Source: Epiperipatus broadwayi
Taxonomy: Eukaryota > Onychophora > Udeonychophora > Euonychophora > Peripatidae
Direction: 5' to 3'
NCBI GenBank assembly: GCA_028023455.1
Contig: JAQFVV010000182.1
Coordinates: 436,001 to 500,000 of the forward strand
Length of the DNA: 64,000 bases
The translations under genes and the position numbers were made by a program. Each line of letters begins with the position of its first letter. Within the stretch, counting starts at the first letter, position 1. Of this stretch, positions 36,613 through 51,805 are shown one piece after another. The notes beneath the pieces are model-generated. The model was not told the origin of the DNA. It did no database searches and worked only from the letters and a program-made list of their open reading frames with translations.

Positions 36613-38900
36613 ACAATTAAGCTCCAGATATATGAAGAGTGCCTGTATTTCAAATATTATTAATAAAATAAATAACTAATTTAGAATATAATTTCTATAC
36701 ATATTTCACAGGTAAATTTTTTTAAATAATACATCAAACTTATTTAATGATAGAAATATAATAAAGGAAACTTTTCAGAAAACTACTTAGGATCACAAGA
36801 ATGGCATATATAATAAAGTGACAGAAGTAACTGAAACATGTTGCTACATGTGTTCATATACATTCTCATTTAACATATAATAAGATGAATTTTATGATCT
36901 CTTACATAAAAAATGAAATAGCATCTCTCAGATAAAACAAGTTGTAATAAGAAGAATTCACCATCTTTTATACAAATAAAAATTATATATATTATTGTGT
37001 ATGACAAAGCCAAGTATATGAAGACCACTATTCAAATCATTCAGATAACAAAGTTTATGAATGTCTTACTCCTAGTACTTGTATCCTTAGTGACCCACTA
37101 TATATTAACACAATTCCTTCTTACCCTGGAACACCATATTTAAAAAATTTAAAGTTTATAATGATAATAAATTTTAATGATCATTATATAATTTTTAATA
37201 AACATAACTATTGACATTAAAATTATTATATGGGATGTTTGAAAACATGTATTATATATAAAGCAAAAAAAAAATACTTTAAACTATTACTTCTGTTGTT
37301 TCAAAATAATGTTTTTTGGGGAGATCTAAGAGAGAAAAAAATGCTTAGCAACAATTCATAATAAAATTATTATTAATGGAAATAATGTCTTTATTTTTTT
37401 TTCTAAAGTTCTAAATTCAAAGTTCCTTTTTTCTGTGGGTTTTCTGGTGATAATTGTTGAAGAACTAGAAAAGTGAAGATTACCAAAAGAAATTTCATCT
37501 TCTTTAAATTTTAAAGGTTCTAGATAAAAAGTCTATTTTTCCTGAAACTTGTTTAGATAACATAAAAATTTTAAGAATTTTTGGAAATATGGATAAATTA
37601 TTAATTGGTTCTGCAATAACATCTTCCTCCAGATATCTTTAAAATGTAACTATTTCAATGTTTAGATTTAGAAATAAATTGTTTTTTGATAGATATGCTT
37701 TTATTTTATTTTAGATTTTTGCTTTATTTTAACATTATGTCTTGATGGAAACTTGGCCATAATATAAGCAACTGACATGAAAGCTTTGCAAATCCAATCA
37801 GATTATCTTTATTAGCTGACTATCATGGCTAATAACTTTAATATTATTTTTTTAAAAACTATAATAAAATAAAATGATTTAGTTGGGTCAAAAGTTTCTT
37901 ATCAAGTCAAAAGGGTTTTCTTTTTCATTAAGGGTAAACAAACCCCCTTACTATTACATAAATGATATCTGAATTAATATAGTTATCTCAAGAGATCATC
38001 TTCTAGCAACCATTACGATGCTAAAATTTTCCATTGTCTGCTTTGCAAACCCACACACACCTTGACATTTGTTTTAGAAAATCTTGCATTCAATTACTTC
38101 TAAAATCAAATTCAATATTAACAAAAAACAATAAAAATATACTTTTTAAATAATTTTATCATATCAACACACATATATTCTCTGACATATACTAAAACTA
38201 AAATAATTACCTCTGATATTTTAAGTTTTTTATATTTAAAATCACTTAAGTGTGTGAATAAAAGATTTTAATCTCAACAAATTTTAAAAAAAACATAAAC
38301 AGTTTAAAACGAAAAACAACTTTACACATGAAACAAATAAACAAAACAGTTCATTTTATTTTAAAATAAGATTTATGACTGCAATTATATACGATTAAAA
38401 ATGAAATCTTTATTCTTTTAAAGATCACTTTTTTAAAAAATTCACAGTGACGGCTAACTACCATATTTCTCCCCCTTATGAAAATTTTTAAAAAAATTCA
38501 CTAAGTCAATAAAATTAATAATAACAAGAATAATCTATAGCAAAAGATATTAATTTAAATGATTAAAATATCTCACTACAATAAGTAAGTTAATTTTAAA
38601 CATTAAACTTAATTACACTATTTTCTCTATTTTTTTCTGATTTATAAGGAACAAATATATAAATTACATTATTTTATGGCACAATGATTTAATAAATATT
38701 AACTTTTTATTAAAATGCTTTCTTACTACTTATTAAAATCATATATATATATACAAACATATTTCTGAAAACAAGAAAGCTAATAAATTAGACTATAATA
38801 ACATTGCGTGTATTAACATATACAGGCAATTTTTATTTTAACCAGCTTGTATGAAACAATAAATAAAATTAAACAAATTATATCCTTTTATTTCAGAACA
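36613..38900. other. AT-rich DNA, nothing recognised
   Basis: No convincing gene. Composition shifts slightly after about 37900, with more C-runs (for example CTCCCCC at 38470), near the broken gene that follows. Confidence 0.5.
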
Positions 38901-38948
38901 ATGCAATAGTTATCGGTCCTTCAGAATTTTAAGATTACTTTCTATTCG

Positions 38949-40298
38949 CTATAATTTTAAATATAAGAAGGTAATTTCGAAAAGGATAAAAGCTATCAAT
39001 ATAAACATTGCCAGGCTAAATTTCATTTTTACCAGGTATTTATAAAACAAATCACCAAGATTAGATAAATGGCATAAGTTCCTATCAAAACATTCATTCT
39101 TTAACTCATCTAAAAACATAGATTTTTTATACCGAGCAAAATCCATACCGCCTTCTGGGCCACAAACAAAATATTCTTGAATAAAGCTGTATCTACTTAC
39201 ACATTTTAATGTATCTTGACCAATTATAATTGTAAAATTAATAGAATTATAAAATAAACACTAGTTAAATCTCCTAATAACACTGTGCTTCTTAAATAAC
39301 TTCTTTTGGTTGTATATTTTGATATAGTAATTCCTTATGCTTAAATCCTTACCATATGTATTACTCACAAATTCTTTACGAAGATTTAATTTATGTAATG
39401 GCCCTACATTTTCATCAGTCTTAAAAGTTATTCCTTCAAAACTATAATTGTTATATTTATATCTATCATTTAAATAAAATCTATTAACACACTTTAAACT
39501 CATCATGATATTATTTTCAAAATAAAATTGATTTATTGCAATGACTCTTCCTTTCTTATTTAAAAAACTCTCAACTTCAAAATGATCATCTCTGCTAAGC
39601 TTTTGCTTTATTAAACCTTCAGTAACTAAAGAACCTCCACTTTTTAAATTATTATCCTCAAATTCAATTTTTCTACATCAAAAGCAACTTCTTCATTATT
39701 ATCAATCTCAACATTATTATGTTTTATATCCTCTATTTGTATTTCATCATCAATACTTTTATTAGCATGTAGTTCTTGTTTCTTGACTATATCTAAACAT
39801 AGATCTTGTAGAGAACACCCTATTTTCCTTAATCTGGTTTCAGTTTTAGTTTGCATTTTTTATATTTTACAAACTCAACCTTCCATTCATTCTGAAATTC
39901 AGAAAACTCATGCTCAAAGTGGTCTAATCTAACTTCTGATTTGTCCTGGAATTCTCTTAGTTACCTTTTTCTATATTATCTAGCCTGTTACTAATTTCAG
40001 CTGTAGATCCTTCTAAGTCAGCTGTTAATTTTACCTTTAATGATTGGGTTTCAATTTTAGCCTCCTCAAATTTAATACCAATTTTATCATTTAATTTAAT
40101 TATCAAATCAGTCTTTAAATTTTTTGAATCAACATCCATTTTTGCATTCATCTCTTTTAAATTTGCATCCATCACTTTTAAATTTGCATCCATTTTAGTT
40201 TCAAGAGCCTCAAATCTGTTCATCATAACTTAAAACACCTTCACAATCTCCAAGCTACCAGGAATAGACCCATCTGACATATCATTAATAGCAGTCAT
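38949..40298 (-). pseudogene. Broken unrecognised gene: coiled coil plus C-terminal membrane segment
   Basis: Minus-strand coding potential extends over 1.35 kb in fragments that fit end to end. It starts at ATG 40296-40298 (MTAINDMSDGS...), meets an in-frame TAA at 40230-40232, and continues into a heptad-rich segment (residues like MDANLKVMDANLKEMNAKMD) down to 39957. Frame changes at about 39960, 39860 and 39660 link acidic and Lys-rich segments, then a stretch with FEGITFKTDENVGPLHKLN ending at 39261. A last frame (38949 to about 39240) has several Cys (QDTLKCVSRY, YFVCGPEGG, KNECFDRNLCHL) and ends in a hydrophobic run of about 20 residues (MKFSLAMFILIAFILFEITF), a likely membrane anchor. 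The N-terminal coil resembles Gag N-termini of Gypsy-like elements such as the one at 10.4 kb. The rest is unknown; an envelope-like or host membrane protein are options. Confidence 0.55.
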
Positions 40299-40706
40299 AA
40301 TTAGTAAAACAAAGCACAAGGGGAAAAAAGTTTTTTAAGTAAAAATTTCTACAATATAAAATATATTCACCAATATACAGTAATAATTTGGAGCTTTCTA
40401 CATCTTTCATTGCTGCCTAAAAAGAGAAGCATCTAACTCTCCCCCCCCCCAACAAAAAAAATCTACCATTGTTTTATAGTTAATCATTTTCAAAAACAAA
40501 TTTTCTCCAAGTAAACTCCCCCTCATTAAATGTGATATATATATATATTTATATTAAAGTTGACATAATTACTACACGCAAATCAAAAGACATTATTATC
40601 CAAAAACATTAGCATAAGGTCATTTAAATCGCTTATCAGGTCACATTCAAAAATAATAAAATGATAACCATCCAAGATGTTTATTGAGCCATCACATCTG
40701 AACACT

Positions 40707-40995
40707 AAAACTGTAACCGTAAATAATGCAAGAAGCTGGCTTCTCAAATATTCCACCTATTGGGTGGGGGGGGGGGAGCTGTATGGTTCCTATAAACATA
40801 ATGAGGAAGTGATGTTGGCGTTTATTATTTAATATTCTCTATGAACTGAGCAAGCCAAAAACTGTAACTATAAACAATAGATAAATAGTAATAAATCTCT
40901 TACTTCTGGCTAACTAACTTATAAAAGAAAATGTATTTATATGTAAGTCTCTTATTACATATGTGTGTATTTCAAATAAATATACATCATTCAAG
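40707..40995. repeat. Dispersed repeat R3, copy 2
   Basis: Uninterrupted copy matching the two halves of 35148-36010. It contains a G-run of 10-12 (about 40767-40778). A third, short match to the AACTGTAACTATAAA phrase is inside the repeat itself, so R3 may be internally duplicated. Confidence 0.75.
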
Positions 40996-42690
40996 AATAC
41001 ATTTAAAAGAATGAAATTTTAATATTTGAATTCACTGGGAATTTTTAAAATTTATTATGTAATTCTATAGCTTGTTATAGCACTACAATAATTATTCATC
41101 TCTTCTCTAAAATAAATTGAAATCACTTGTTTGAAATTACATTGGCTATTCAGTTTAAAGTTTTTACTGAATTATAGAAAATTAATGGGAATTTATGGTT
41201 TAATGTATTGTTCCATTTATAATTGTGAAAATTAAACTAAAACAGTAAATGAGTATTATAAAACAAAAAATTCAAGTCAATAGATCAATGAATAGCTTAG
41301 TCTCACATGAACTGTAGCTGAATAGATTAATGAATAGCTTAGTCTCACATGAACTGTATCTGAATAATATAAAATTGATTTGAGACAATGGATTAATGAA
41401 TCTCTGAATATTATATTGATGAAAAACTACTTAATGCCTTGGATATTCTGTGAAAACTAATTTAACTTGTGGATTAATATTTTTGTTTGATATTATCATG
41501 AATACAATAATCCAGGAGATAATGGATTTATATTCATTGGTATTATATTTTCATAAATATGCCAAGAGACTTTAAAATTTACAAAAGTTATCTCTTGAAA
41601 AGGATTAATTGCTGCACCAATATTTGAAGGGGTATGAATAAATAGGTAATTAGTGATCTGTTGAATGCTTTTTGGAAAATCAATATCAGTGAATTTCTGC
41701 TATAAAAATTCAGCCTTCAAAATTAATTATGCTCTTAAGTGTGTGAAATTCATCTTAATGGGGGTTTATTACATTATAAAATACCAAAATAATATCTTCA
41801 TCCAATAGGAAATATTTAAAGTGTGTGTAAATAAAGTTTTTTGGTCATTTATTTAATAACTGGATTATAATGTTTTTTATCTCGTAGTTAGATAATTTGT
41901 TTAATTATTTTAATATTTTAAAGTTATTATCATTATGGTTTAATTAAAGTTCTCCAAGAAGAAAATACTATCAGGAAACACAAATAATACAGTATATTTA
42001 TAATGAATTCAGGTATAAATGGTGTTTGTAATTTTAATATGCATTGGAGATCAATTGTGTTAAATTTTAAACTAAGGTAAAATATGCAAAATCCAAATTA
42101 ACTAGGTTAATATTTAATCTCTCATATGTTTTCTTTGTTTCTTAAATCAACTTCATATTTTCTCTAATAAAAAGATATATAAAATAAATGATTATGTAGT
42201 TATAAGATTATCCTTCTTATTTTTCCCAGGAAGCACTCATATGAGTTAATGAAGAATATACAGTACATTGAATTATCCTTGTGGCATTGCTAACCACAAA
42301 TATTATTGTTTAGTTGAGTTAGAGTCCAACAACATGGTGTTAAAGTTTTAACCCTAATATAAACTTAAAATTATATTATATTATGCCATCTGCACCCGCG
42401 ATGGCCAGGTCTCATTAAAGCTATATATTTTAAGAATAATAATATGAATTGGGAAAATGTTTTATTCATTTATGAGAGAATTAAGCAATAAGTATGATAT
42501 TTATAAGAAGAAATTGTTGCTATTACAGTTATTATTATCATACTTATGGATACAAAAAAACATTCTTGTATTTTATTCACAGTTAATGCTTAGTTTTTAA
42601 ATAAATACTATAAAACTTTTTCCAATAGAGTGTTTTGTTGTCACATCATGTGTGTGATAACACCCAGGTAAGTATAACAGGCAGTACGAT
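40996..42690. other. AT-rich DNA with one small tandem duplication
   Basis: No gene seen. The 42-bp duplication at 41281-41364 is listed separately. A single less AT-rich patch (GCACCCGCGATGGCCAGGTC, about 42391-42410) stands out but is too short to classify. Confidence 0.5.
41281..41364. repeat. Tandem duplication, 42 bp x 2
   Basis: Units 41281-41322 and 41323-41364 share AATGAATAGCTTAGTCTCAC and ATGAACTGTA, with two substitutions (TAGATC/TAGATT, GTAGC/GTATC). Confidence 0.95.
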
Positions 42691-43637
42691 ATACACCTGG
42701 GTCTCATTTTATGCAGATTATTTTAATGCGATTTTGAAGTTATGTGATTCATGTTTCTTCTTAATATCTTTCATATTTTACTATATTTATTAGATATCAA
42801 GAAATTTAAATTATTAATAACTTATTTTCACTTGAAATACTTTTTTTTTTTCAAAAATATAATGTTATATTAGCAGCTAACGTGAATATGGCCTGAAGCA
42901 GTATTTAAATTCTTAGCTTCTATGTAAATAACCTATTTATACTAATGAGTAAATAATAATAATAGATTTATACTTACATATAAAAATATCGCAATAAATA
43001 TTCAAAAAATTTAAACTTTTAAAACGTATTTTGTTATAAACAACAGAAATAAATAATCTTTTAGATTTTTAAAATAAAAAATGAAGATTTTATAAACTGA
43101 AAATAATCATTCTACTGATAATGTATAATATGTTGTTTTGGTTGCAATGTCATTTTTTAAATATAGAAACAAAAAACCATTAACACAGGACAAGACTGAA
43201 AGTGGCACTAGTTGTACATCACATCATGAATAAAAATAAAGTGGCTAACAGGTTTCTCTAGGCATAATTGCTGAGAAATTCTTGACTTCGTTTAAGAAGA
43301 ACCTACAATACATCACATTGAGTCTGATTTCTTACCAGTTTACAAATGAATAATAGTGGTAATGATTAAAATATGTATGAAAAATGTAAAATTAATTACT
43401 GTAGTAATAAAAAAAGTAAAAAAAGTTTGTCTTGTATTAATTTTTTTCAAACATTTGAATTTTTTTATTAATCATACTTTAATTGCTTATTTTTTTTTAA
43501 TGCAAATTTTAAAGTAAATTTTCTTGTTGCTTTGCTTTTATGCAAATTCTGAAAATTACAGCACCTATCCTCCATTTTTCAAGGTAAGTTAAGTCTATTT
43601 GTGTGTGATCTACTGCATAAAACGAGACCCAGGTGTA
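42691..43637. mobile_element. MITE-like DNA transposon, copy 2
   Basis: 947 bp, the better-preserved copy. Its 24-bp ends start ACACCTGGGTCTCATTTTAT and close with the reverse complement at one mismatch. It has the same internal order as 4916-5897 with small indels, and it lacks the extra ~30 bp seen near the 3' end of copy 1. No transposase frame. The flanks are TA/AT. Confidence 0.85.
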
Positions 43638-44391
43638 TGATCTTTTCAGAAAACGTATTATTATTATGATTACGTTTATGTAAATATTTTTAATATTAGT
43701 TTTATAATTAATAAGTTAATTGTTATAATTTTCTTATTATATGGCTGTTTGTCAGTAATTAAAAAATATCATCATCATCTATACATCTTATAATAAATAT
43801 GGTCACAATTACACTTTATTTTTTAGAAATAATATTTTTTTAAATTTAATTTTCTTGCACCATTCCCATTTTAATTTTGAATTTGCTTGTATGAGTGGAT
43901 ACAATAAAATCTCTTTATTATTTTAATCATATTAAGAATAGATCAGTTTATAACTGTTGAGAGATAGGTGTTTGATCCAAATAAAATGCAGCCTAAAAGT
44001 TAATTAAAAACTAACTTACTAGCCTTATTAAATATAATATACATGGAATTTTATTAGAAGAGTTATTCATCCATTATATACACAGTTATACATTTTGTGT
44101 AATGTTACAATACCCTAAGATTATATTATTATGGTTTATAAGAATACCCCAAGACATTACTGACATTAATATAATTAGAATCACACATAGCTATGCAAAT
44201 GAGATAGTATTTGTTTATTATTAGTGATATTGAAAGAATAAATAACTCTTTATAGATATTAAGCTTTATATATAATTTTTGATATTTAAAACTTCATGTG
44301 TAAGTCTAGTTTTAATTTGTGACCATCTTTGTTTGGTCCTCTCCTCTTTTTCTGGTCATCATATAGATGTATTGCTATTCCTTTGAATATA

Positions 44392-44437
<46 letters not shown>

Positions 44438-44447
44438 TATATATATC

Positions 44448-44505
<58 letters not shown>

Positions 44506-45871
44506 GAAAGAGAGACTAAGATCAAGTTTGAGAAATTCTAGAGGAATAGTTTTTATTATCAAGCTAGTCAACTGCTAACTGATAAAGGGTTTTATTTGTT
44601 TTTTTCAGTTATAAATAGCTAAATAAGTATTTATCACTACCTGTGACTTGCTCAGTGTGTTAATCATGATCCAGTTATTTTAAAAACATTAAACATTTGA
44701 AAACATTCAGTTATTTAAAAAATTTAGCGTTATAGAAGATTTGAAACTAGAGAACCTTTATTGTATTTGTTCATGATATCTCTGATTTATGATTCAAATT
44801 TTAGTAGAGATTGGAAATTATTTAGATAGTTGAATATTTTTCAAATAAGTTTATATTATTTAGAGAACCATCCTCTGATCAATCCAAATAGCTAATCAGT
44901 ATTGATCAGAAAATGGAATACTAGCTATTATTATAAAGAGAGCACAAGAATGATTCTATATGACTCACTAAGTGACAAAAATATTGTTCTAAAAGAATGC
45001 AATTTTCACCATTGATGAAGTTTTTATACACTTATAGCCTCAGTAAGCAAAATTTATATCTTTTGTTGCTGTTTACCAATCGTTGCTGAATGATTGGATA
45101 GATTAACCATGAATTCAAGATTTGTATAAAAGTTCCTAAGCTTATTGAAGAATTTTCAGCTTTTTATCAAACAATTACTTCTATTCATCTAATGTGAATC
45201 TCAAATAATGAATGAAGCAGGAACATATATTAATCGCAAAATCATAAGAATCGTACTTTATACATATTGCATTACTTTTTGGAACTTAAATATATATTTT
45301 TGTTAAATAATAATTAAATTAATTAAAGGGAAAAAAAGTTCGACAATAAAAAACGCAATTCCCTTTACATGGACCAAACATTTAAAATGAAAGGCTGCTG
45401 CTTTTCTATCCCCGCCCCTTTATAATAAAAAATAATAAATTTTTTAAAATTAATTGTTAAAAGGATAGCCGACAATTAAATATAAAAATCTTTTTTTATA
45501 TCCTACCAAACCCTGTTTAAAATGAATGACTTGCTTAGTCACTTTTATTTAAATATGTAATAGCATTTCTATTTAATATTTGTTCATTGTGACAAATGTA
45601 ATTTTAGCCACATTATTCTTTGAAAATCAATAATAGAATCAAAATATTATTGCATAAAAGAATTATTTGATATTTTTAATAAAATTATTTTCTTCATAAA
45701 TTAATGTCAAACAGTTATACTTGAAATAAACCATATATATATTTAATCATTAATAATTTTCAAGAAAACATTATTATTATATTCTTTTTCAGATTCTCAA
45801 CTTTCATCTAATAAAAAAATCACTTAACTATAATGGTTTAGCATGAAATACGTTTATTGGTGATTATTTAT
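43638..45871. other. AT-rich DNA, nothing recognised
   Basis: No gene seen. Contains the large AT/GA microsatellite at 44397-44515. Confidence 0.55.
44397..44515. repeat. (TA)n(GA)n compound microsatellite
   Basis: Two long TA blocks separated by a CATATATATATC break, followed by GA repeats with GGGA interruptions. It mirrors in composition the shorter AT/GA block at 13065-13110. Confidence 0.95.
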
Positions 45872-45966
45872 CTTTTCAACATATGTGTGTTCAGGTGTAT
45901 CGGTGTTATGAGATAGTGTGGAGAGTGGTGGGTCATGTGAAAGTCTGTGCTCATACCCTGTCTATA
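45872..45966 (+). mobile_element. tRNA-like SINE, family 2, sense copy
   Basis: Starts ATCTTTTCAACATATGTGTG and ends near GTGCTCATACCCTGTC. It is the closest relative, in the opposite orientation, of the 17010-17100 copy, with few differences over 90 bp. No clear target-site duplication is visible. Confidence 0.7.
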
Positions 45967-46609
45967 AACTATAATGGAAAGCATTTGGGTTATTAAAATT
46001 TCTGTAAGATGCCGGATGTTTATTTACAAAATACTCCTTTTATGAGGAAAAGATATAATAAAAGTTTTTCGGTCAATATATCTTATCAAAAGCTATTAAT
46101 CCTATGTTACATAATTGTCTAGCTGATGCACACAAATTCATTCCAACACATAGATCACAATCACATTAATTTCAATACACAGAATTAAATAATAGCATCT
46201 ATAATATTGTTAACTATAGGAAAAATCATGTTGGATATCCTTTTTTACTTTCTAGTAAGAAAGGTAACATGCCTCATTTTTCAAAAGTAAACATCTGTGA
46301 GCATGAATAATTCTAATTTTACAGGATTTTTTTCTGACATTTATTCTAATATCAATACAAAAAACAATAGATATTTTCTTTTTAATATGCCAGTAAATCC
46401 TAATTCATATGATGTTAAAATATTCTTTGAAATATTTTAAAAACTAACATTGCACATAAACACAATGAGATCTCTGCAAATCTTAAACACAAGATTTATT
46501 TAAAAGACAAGAGTGTCCATTCTTATCTTAACCTACTTTCTAAATAAATAGGAGAATCTAAAGCATTTTGATTAGAGAACATAAGGCTATTAAATATAAT
46601 TATTAGAAA
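45967..46609. other. AT-rich DNA, nothing recognised
   Basis: No coding frame or RNA signal seen between the SINE copy and the fold-back. Confidence 0.5.
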
Positions 46610-47540
46610 AGGTAATTATAAGACTACCAAACTCTTCATGCAATAATGCCACCAAGTGCAAGCTTTTATAATCAATGGATGCAAGAAGATTTGTGCATAA
46701 AATTCCTATATACCTACTCATCTAACATCCCCAGACTAGTTTCTAGCTTGAAGCTTTCATCAGTGAAAAAGCTTGAATTTGAGAGCACTGTACTTAGATC
46801 TTAGGACCTAATGCAATCCTCCAGCAGCCACCTTTTACCTATTTGATTAATTATCAAGCTATGATCCCAAGATGAAGACACCATAATGTTTCCAACCCAA
46901 GCTCATTTGCTTGTATAGTCATGTAGATCTAAACTCACTTCAGAATTTATACATTTTGGAGTCTTTGGTTTTTCAAAAACCACAATTACCATAATCCTAT
47001 AAGCAGGAAGGTTTCTGCATTCATTGATTATAAAAACTTGCACTTGGTCACACTAGTGTATGGTTTGGTATTCTTATTAACAGCACATATAAGCATATAA
47101 AATGGTGATCATGTGATGTATTGATGGTTTTATATCTATCTTGTTTATAGACTAATGGTGACTGTGGTTCTTGGAAAAACCAAAGATACCAAAATGAATA
47201 TGCTGAACTGCATTCAGATCTATATGACTATACAAGTGAATGATCTTGGGCTGAAAACATTACAGTGTTTTCATCTTTAAATCATAGCTTTATAGTCAAC
47301 TAAATAGGTAAAAGATGGCTGCTGGAGGGTTGCATTAGATCCTAAGATCTAGATGCATTGTTCTCAAACCCAAGGTGCCTCACTGATAAAAGTCACAAGC
47401 TAAAAACTAGTCTGATGATGTTGGATGAGTAGGTATTAGGTAGGGATTTTATGCACAAACTTTCCTGCATCCATTGATTATGAAAACTTGCACTTGGTGG
47501 CATTATTATATGGAGAGTTTGGTACTCTTATTAATAGCAT
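46610..47540. repeat. Large fold-back repeat with duplicated end in the spacer
   Basis: The left arm (about 46610-46990) and right arm (about 47165-47540) are imperfect reverse complements over about 370 bp, with shared phrases such as GCACTTGGTGGCATTATT, GGTAAAAG(A/G)TGGCTGCTGGA and ATGACTATACAAG. The spacer (about 47012-47120) is a third copy, in the right-arm orientation, of the outer end of the right arm plus flank (compare about 47458-47585): both read ATTGATTAT(A/G)AAAACTTGCA and GATGGTTTTA. The arms are less AT-rich than the surroundings. No coding frame is evident. Confidence 0.85.
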
Positions 47541-47999
47541 GTGTAGGTGTATGAAATTATGATTATCTGATGTTTTGATGGTTTTAAAAGATTTTGTAAA
47601 ATTTTTGTAATACCAATTGAAATTCATTGTATTTCTGTAATGATGTGATTGTTTAGATTATTTTTTACAGATTCTTAATAGCTTTAATAATTTGTATATT
47701 TCCAATAAATTCTCCTTCCTTAATGACTTTCCACTTTGGTTTTATACACTCATTAAGATTATTGGAAGGAAATCATACGATTGAAGATTCTATTTTAAAA
47801 CAGAGAATTTTTTTAAAGAATAATTTTATTAACTTTAGAAAATAAGATAAATATTTTTATAAAAAAAGTTTTACAAAATTATATTAAAAAATTGAATATA
47901 ACATTTTTTCTAAGCCAAGGAATTTTGGGATTTCATTAATAATACTGACTTGGGTATGAAATGAGTTCAAATTGTTCATGGATCCACATTAAATGCAAA

Positions 48000-49804
<1,805 letters not shown>

Positions 49805-49879
49805 TTTCAATTCAGATTAGAAGAGCAGATTACATTAATACTTTCCATATACATGTGTTTTCATTGATGTTCCTAATGA

Positions 49880-51390
49880 TTATATATATTGTGTCTATCT
49901 AAGTACTTTACAAGTCTTTACAAATATAAACTGGGTAAGTGATGAATTACCTGTTATAGATTATAATACTAAATTTATATGGCTTATGTTAGTTTTTTTT
50001 TAATTCCATTGGTTTTCTTTAAATTGTTCCTCAAAGTTATCTTATTTACATTTGGATAATTAAGACATATATAAGGTACATATATATAATATGTTCTTCA
50101 TTTGATTTTGTTAATAAAATCTGTAATGTTAAGATTGATGTTAATGACATAATATGTAATCTAGATGTAAGTGAAATGTATAGATCAATTGATCGATTAG
50201 CATCTATTGAAATTATTTCCAACACATTAAGTTTAAAAAATGTTAACATGAAAATAATAAAATTTATAAGTGAAACATTAAGCTTTATTGATAAAAATAT
50301 TTATGCAGTTTTTAAGAAGAATTTTTATAAAATATGCAATGACTGGCCAATGGGTTTACCTACTGTTGCTTAAATATGTAATTTTGTAATTTTTACATAT
50401 AAAGAAAATATTTTGAAAAAGGAATTTTATCAAAAAAATATTGTTGTATATTATGGATATGTTGATGATGTTTTTGTATGTGGCAAACTAAATACAATTA
50501 CTCAGTTGTTTAAAGAATTAAATGGTTTGAATGGTCTAAAATGGATAAAAACAGATGCAAATTTAATGTGTGTTCAGTTTCTTGATCTTAAAATAACTAG
50601 AAATCAATGTATGCTGGATTACTGTATGACCATTAAACCAATAATAAAAAGAGGTTATATTCCATATAAATCAAGAGAGTCAATGTCACAAAATGGCAGG
50701 TTTGAAGTCCTTCTTATTTAGAAATAATAGTCTCTTCAAATATTCATCAGATAAAGGCAAAAATATTGAAATATATACGAATGAATTGTTAAATGTTGGC
50801 TACAATTATAATCATATATATATAATGTTATTACCAATTTTAATACAAAATATAACAATACAAATTTTAATAATAATATTGATTCTCCTGCTAATAAAAA
50901 ATGTGAATATCAATACCATATATTTCAAGTGATCAAGCAAATTTTATAAGGAATATTTATAAAGGTGTATGTGATATTACATTTTACACACCTTTTACAT
51001 TAAACAAATTAATAAATAACTCTAAAGATAAAACCTCATTTATAAATAAAAATTATGTCATTTATAAATGGATATGTAAGGGTGGTAGTGTATATATAGG
51101 TAAATCAAGATGTATGTTGGAAAAAAAAACTAAAGAGCACTTGCTGTTATTAAAGCAGGTTCAGAAATCAAAACAAAATTGTAAAGTAGATAATAATATT
51201 TCAGCATCTGTTTTTTACGACCATAATAAGTTATGTATTTATGATTTTGACTTTAATTTTAATAATGTAAAAATATTGTAAATTGAAAAAAATAACAATA
51301 AAAGGGAAAAATAAAAGAAGCTATGCTAATATACAAATACAAACATGACTTAATTAACAGGCAGGTAGCAAACATTAAGATCACAGAAAT
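49880..51390 (+). pseudogene. Penelope-like element relic: reverse transcriptase plus GIY-YIG nuclease
   Basis: The frame 50155-50721 has one TAA at 50371 and carries CNLDVSEMYRSID (palm motif A), WPMGLPTVA (the GxPMG..S/T-type motif B), YGYVDDVFV (catalytic YxDD motif) and CVQFLDLKITRN, in the order and wording of Penelope-like reverse transcriptases. After a frame change near 50700 comes the connector. At 51002-51280 a further frame gives VIYKWICKGGSVYIGKSR and KKTKEH, the GIY-YIG endonuclease core with its downstream EH motif, and then KREK and a tail related to NxREK-A-LI-KYK. Penelope-like elements encode exactly this pair in one protein. The copy is inactivated by at least one stop and two frameshifts and seems truncated at its 5' side by the microsatellite. 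Confidence 0.92.
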
Positions 51391-51805
51391 ATGGGAAGGT
51401 TAGCCTTTCAAAATGTTAGTTGACAAAGATGACTAGGATAATCGAAAGCACTCCTAAGTGGATAAAAAAAATTAATTATCTAATTGTATTTATAAATATT
51501 CAGTTATATAATTACATATATATTGCATATATGCTTTGTAATACATTAAAATACAAATAAATATATAAATAAATAACTACAAGAAAAAAAAAAATTTGGA
51601 ACCCATGAAAAATAGTTATCAAATTAACAAAACATCAATTACAAAAAAAGAAAAAACAAAATAAAACTAAAAAAAAAATAAATATAAATGTAATGTGCAA
51701 AACATTCATCATAGCAAGATTACAATGTAATACAAAAAAACAATAAGCAAAAATAAACAAAAATAGTTTCAAACAATAAGATAACCAAAGTTGCAAATAC
51801 TTTTT

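Noticed and set aside
44286-44525. Minus-strand frame with Ser-Leu and Tyr-Ile runs
   Set aside because: Produced by the TA/GA microsatellite.
50046-50249. Minus-strand frame opposite the Penelope-like reverse transcriptase
   Set aside because: Shadow of the plus-strand reverse-transcriptase frame.
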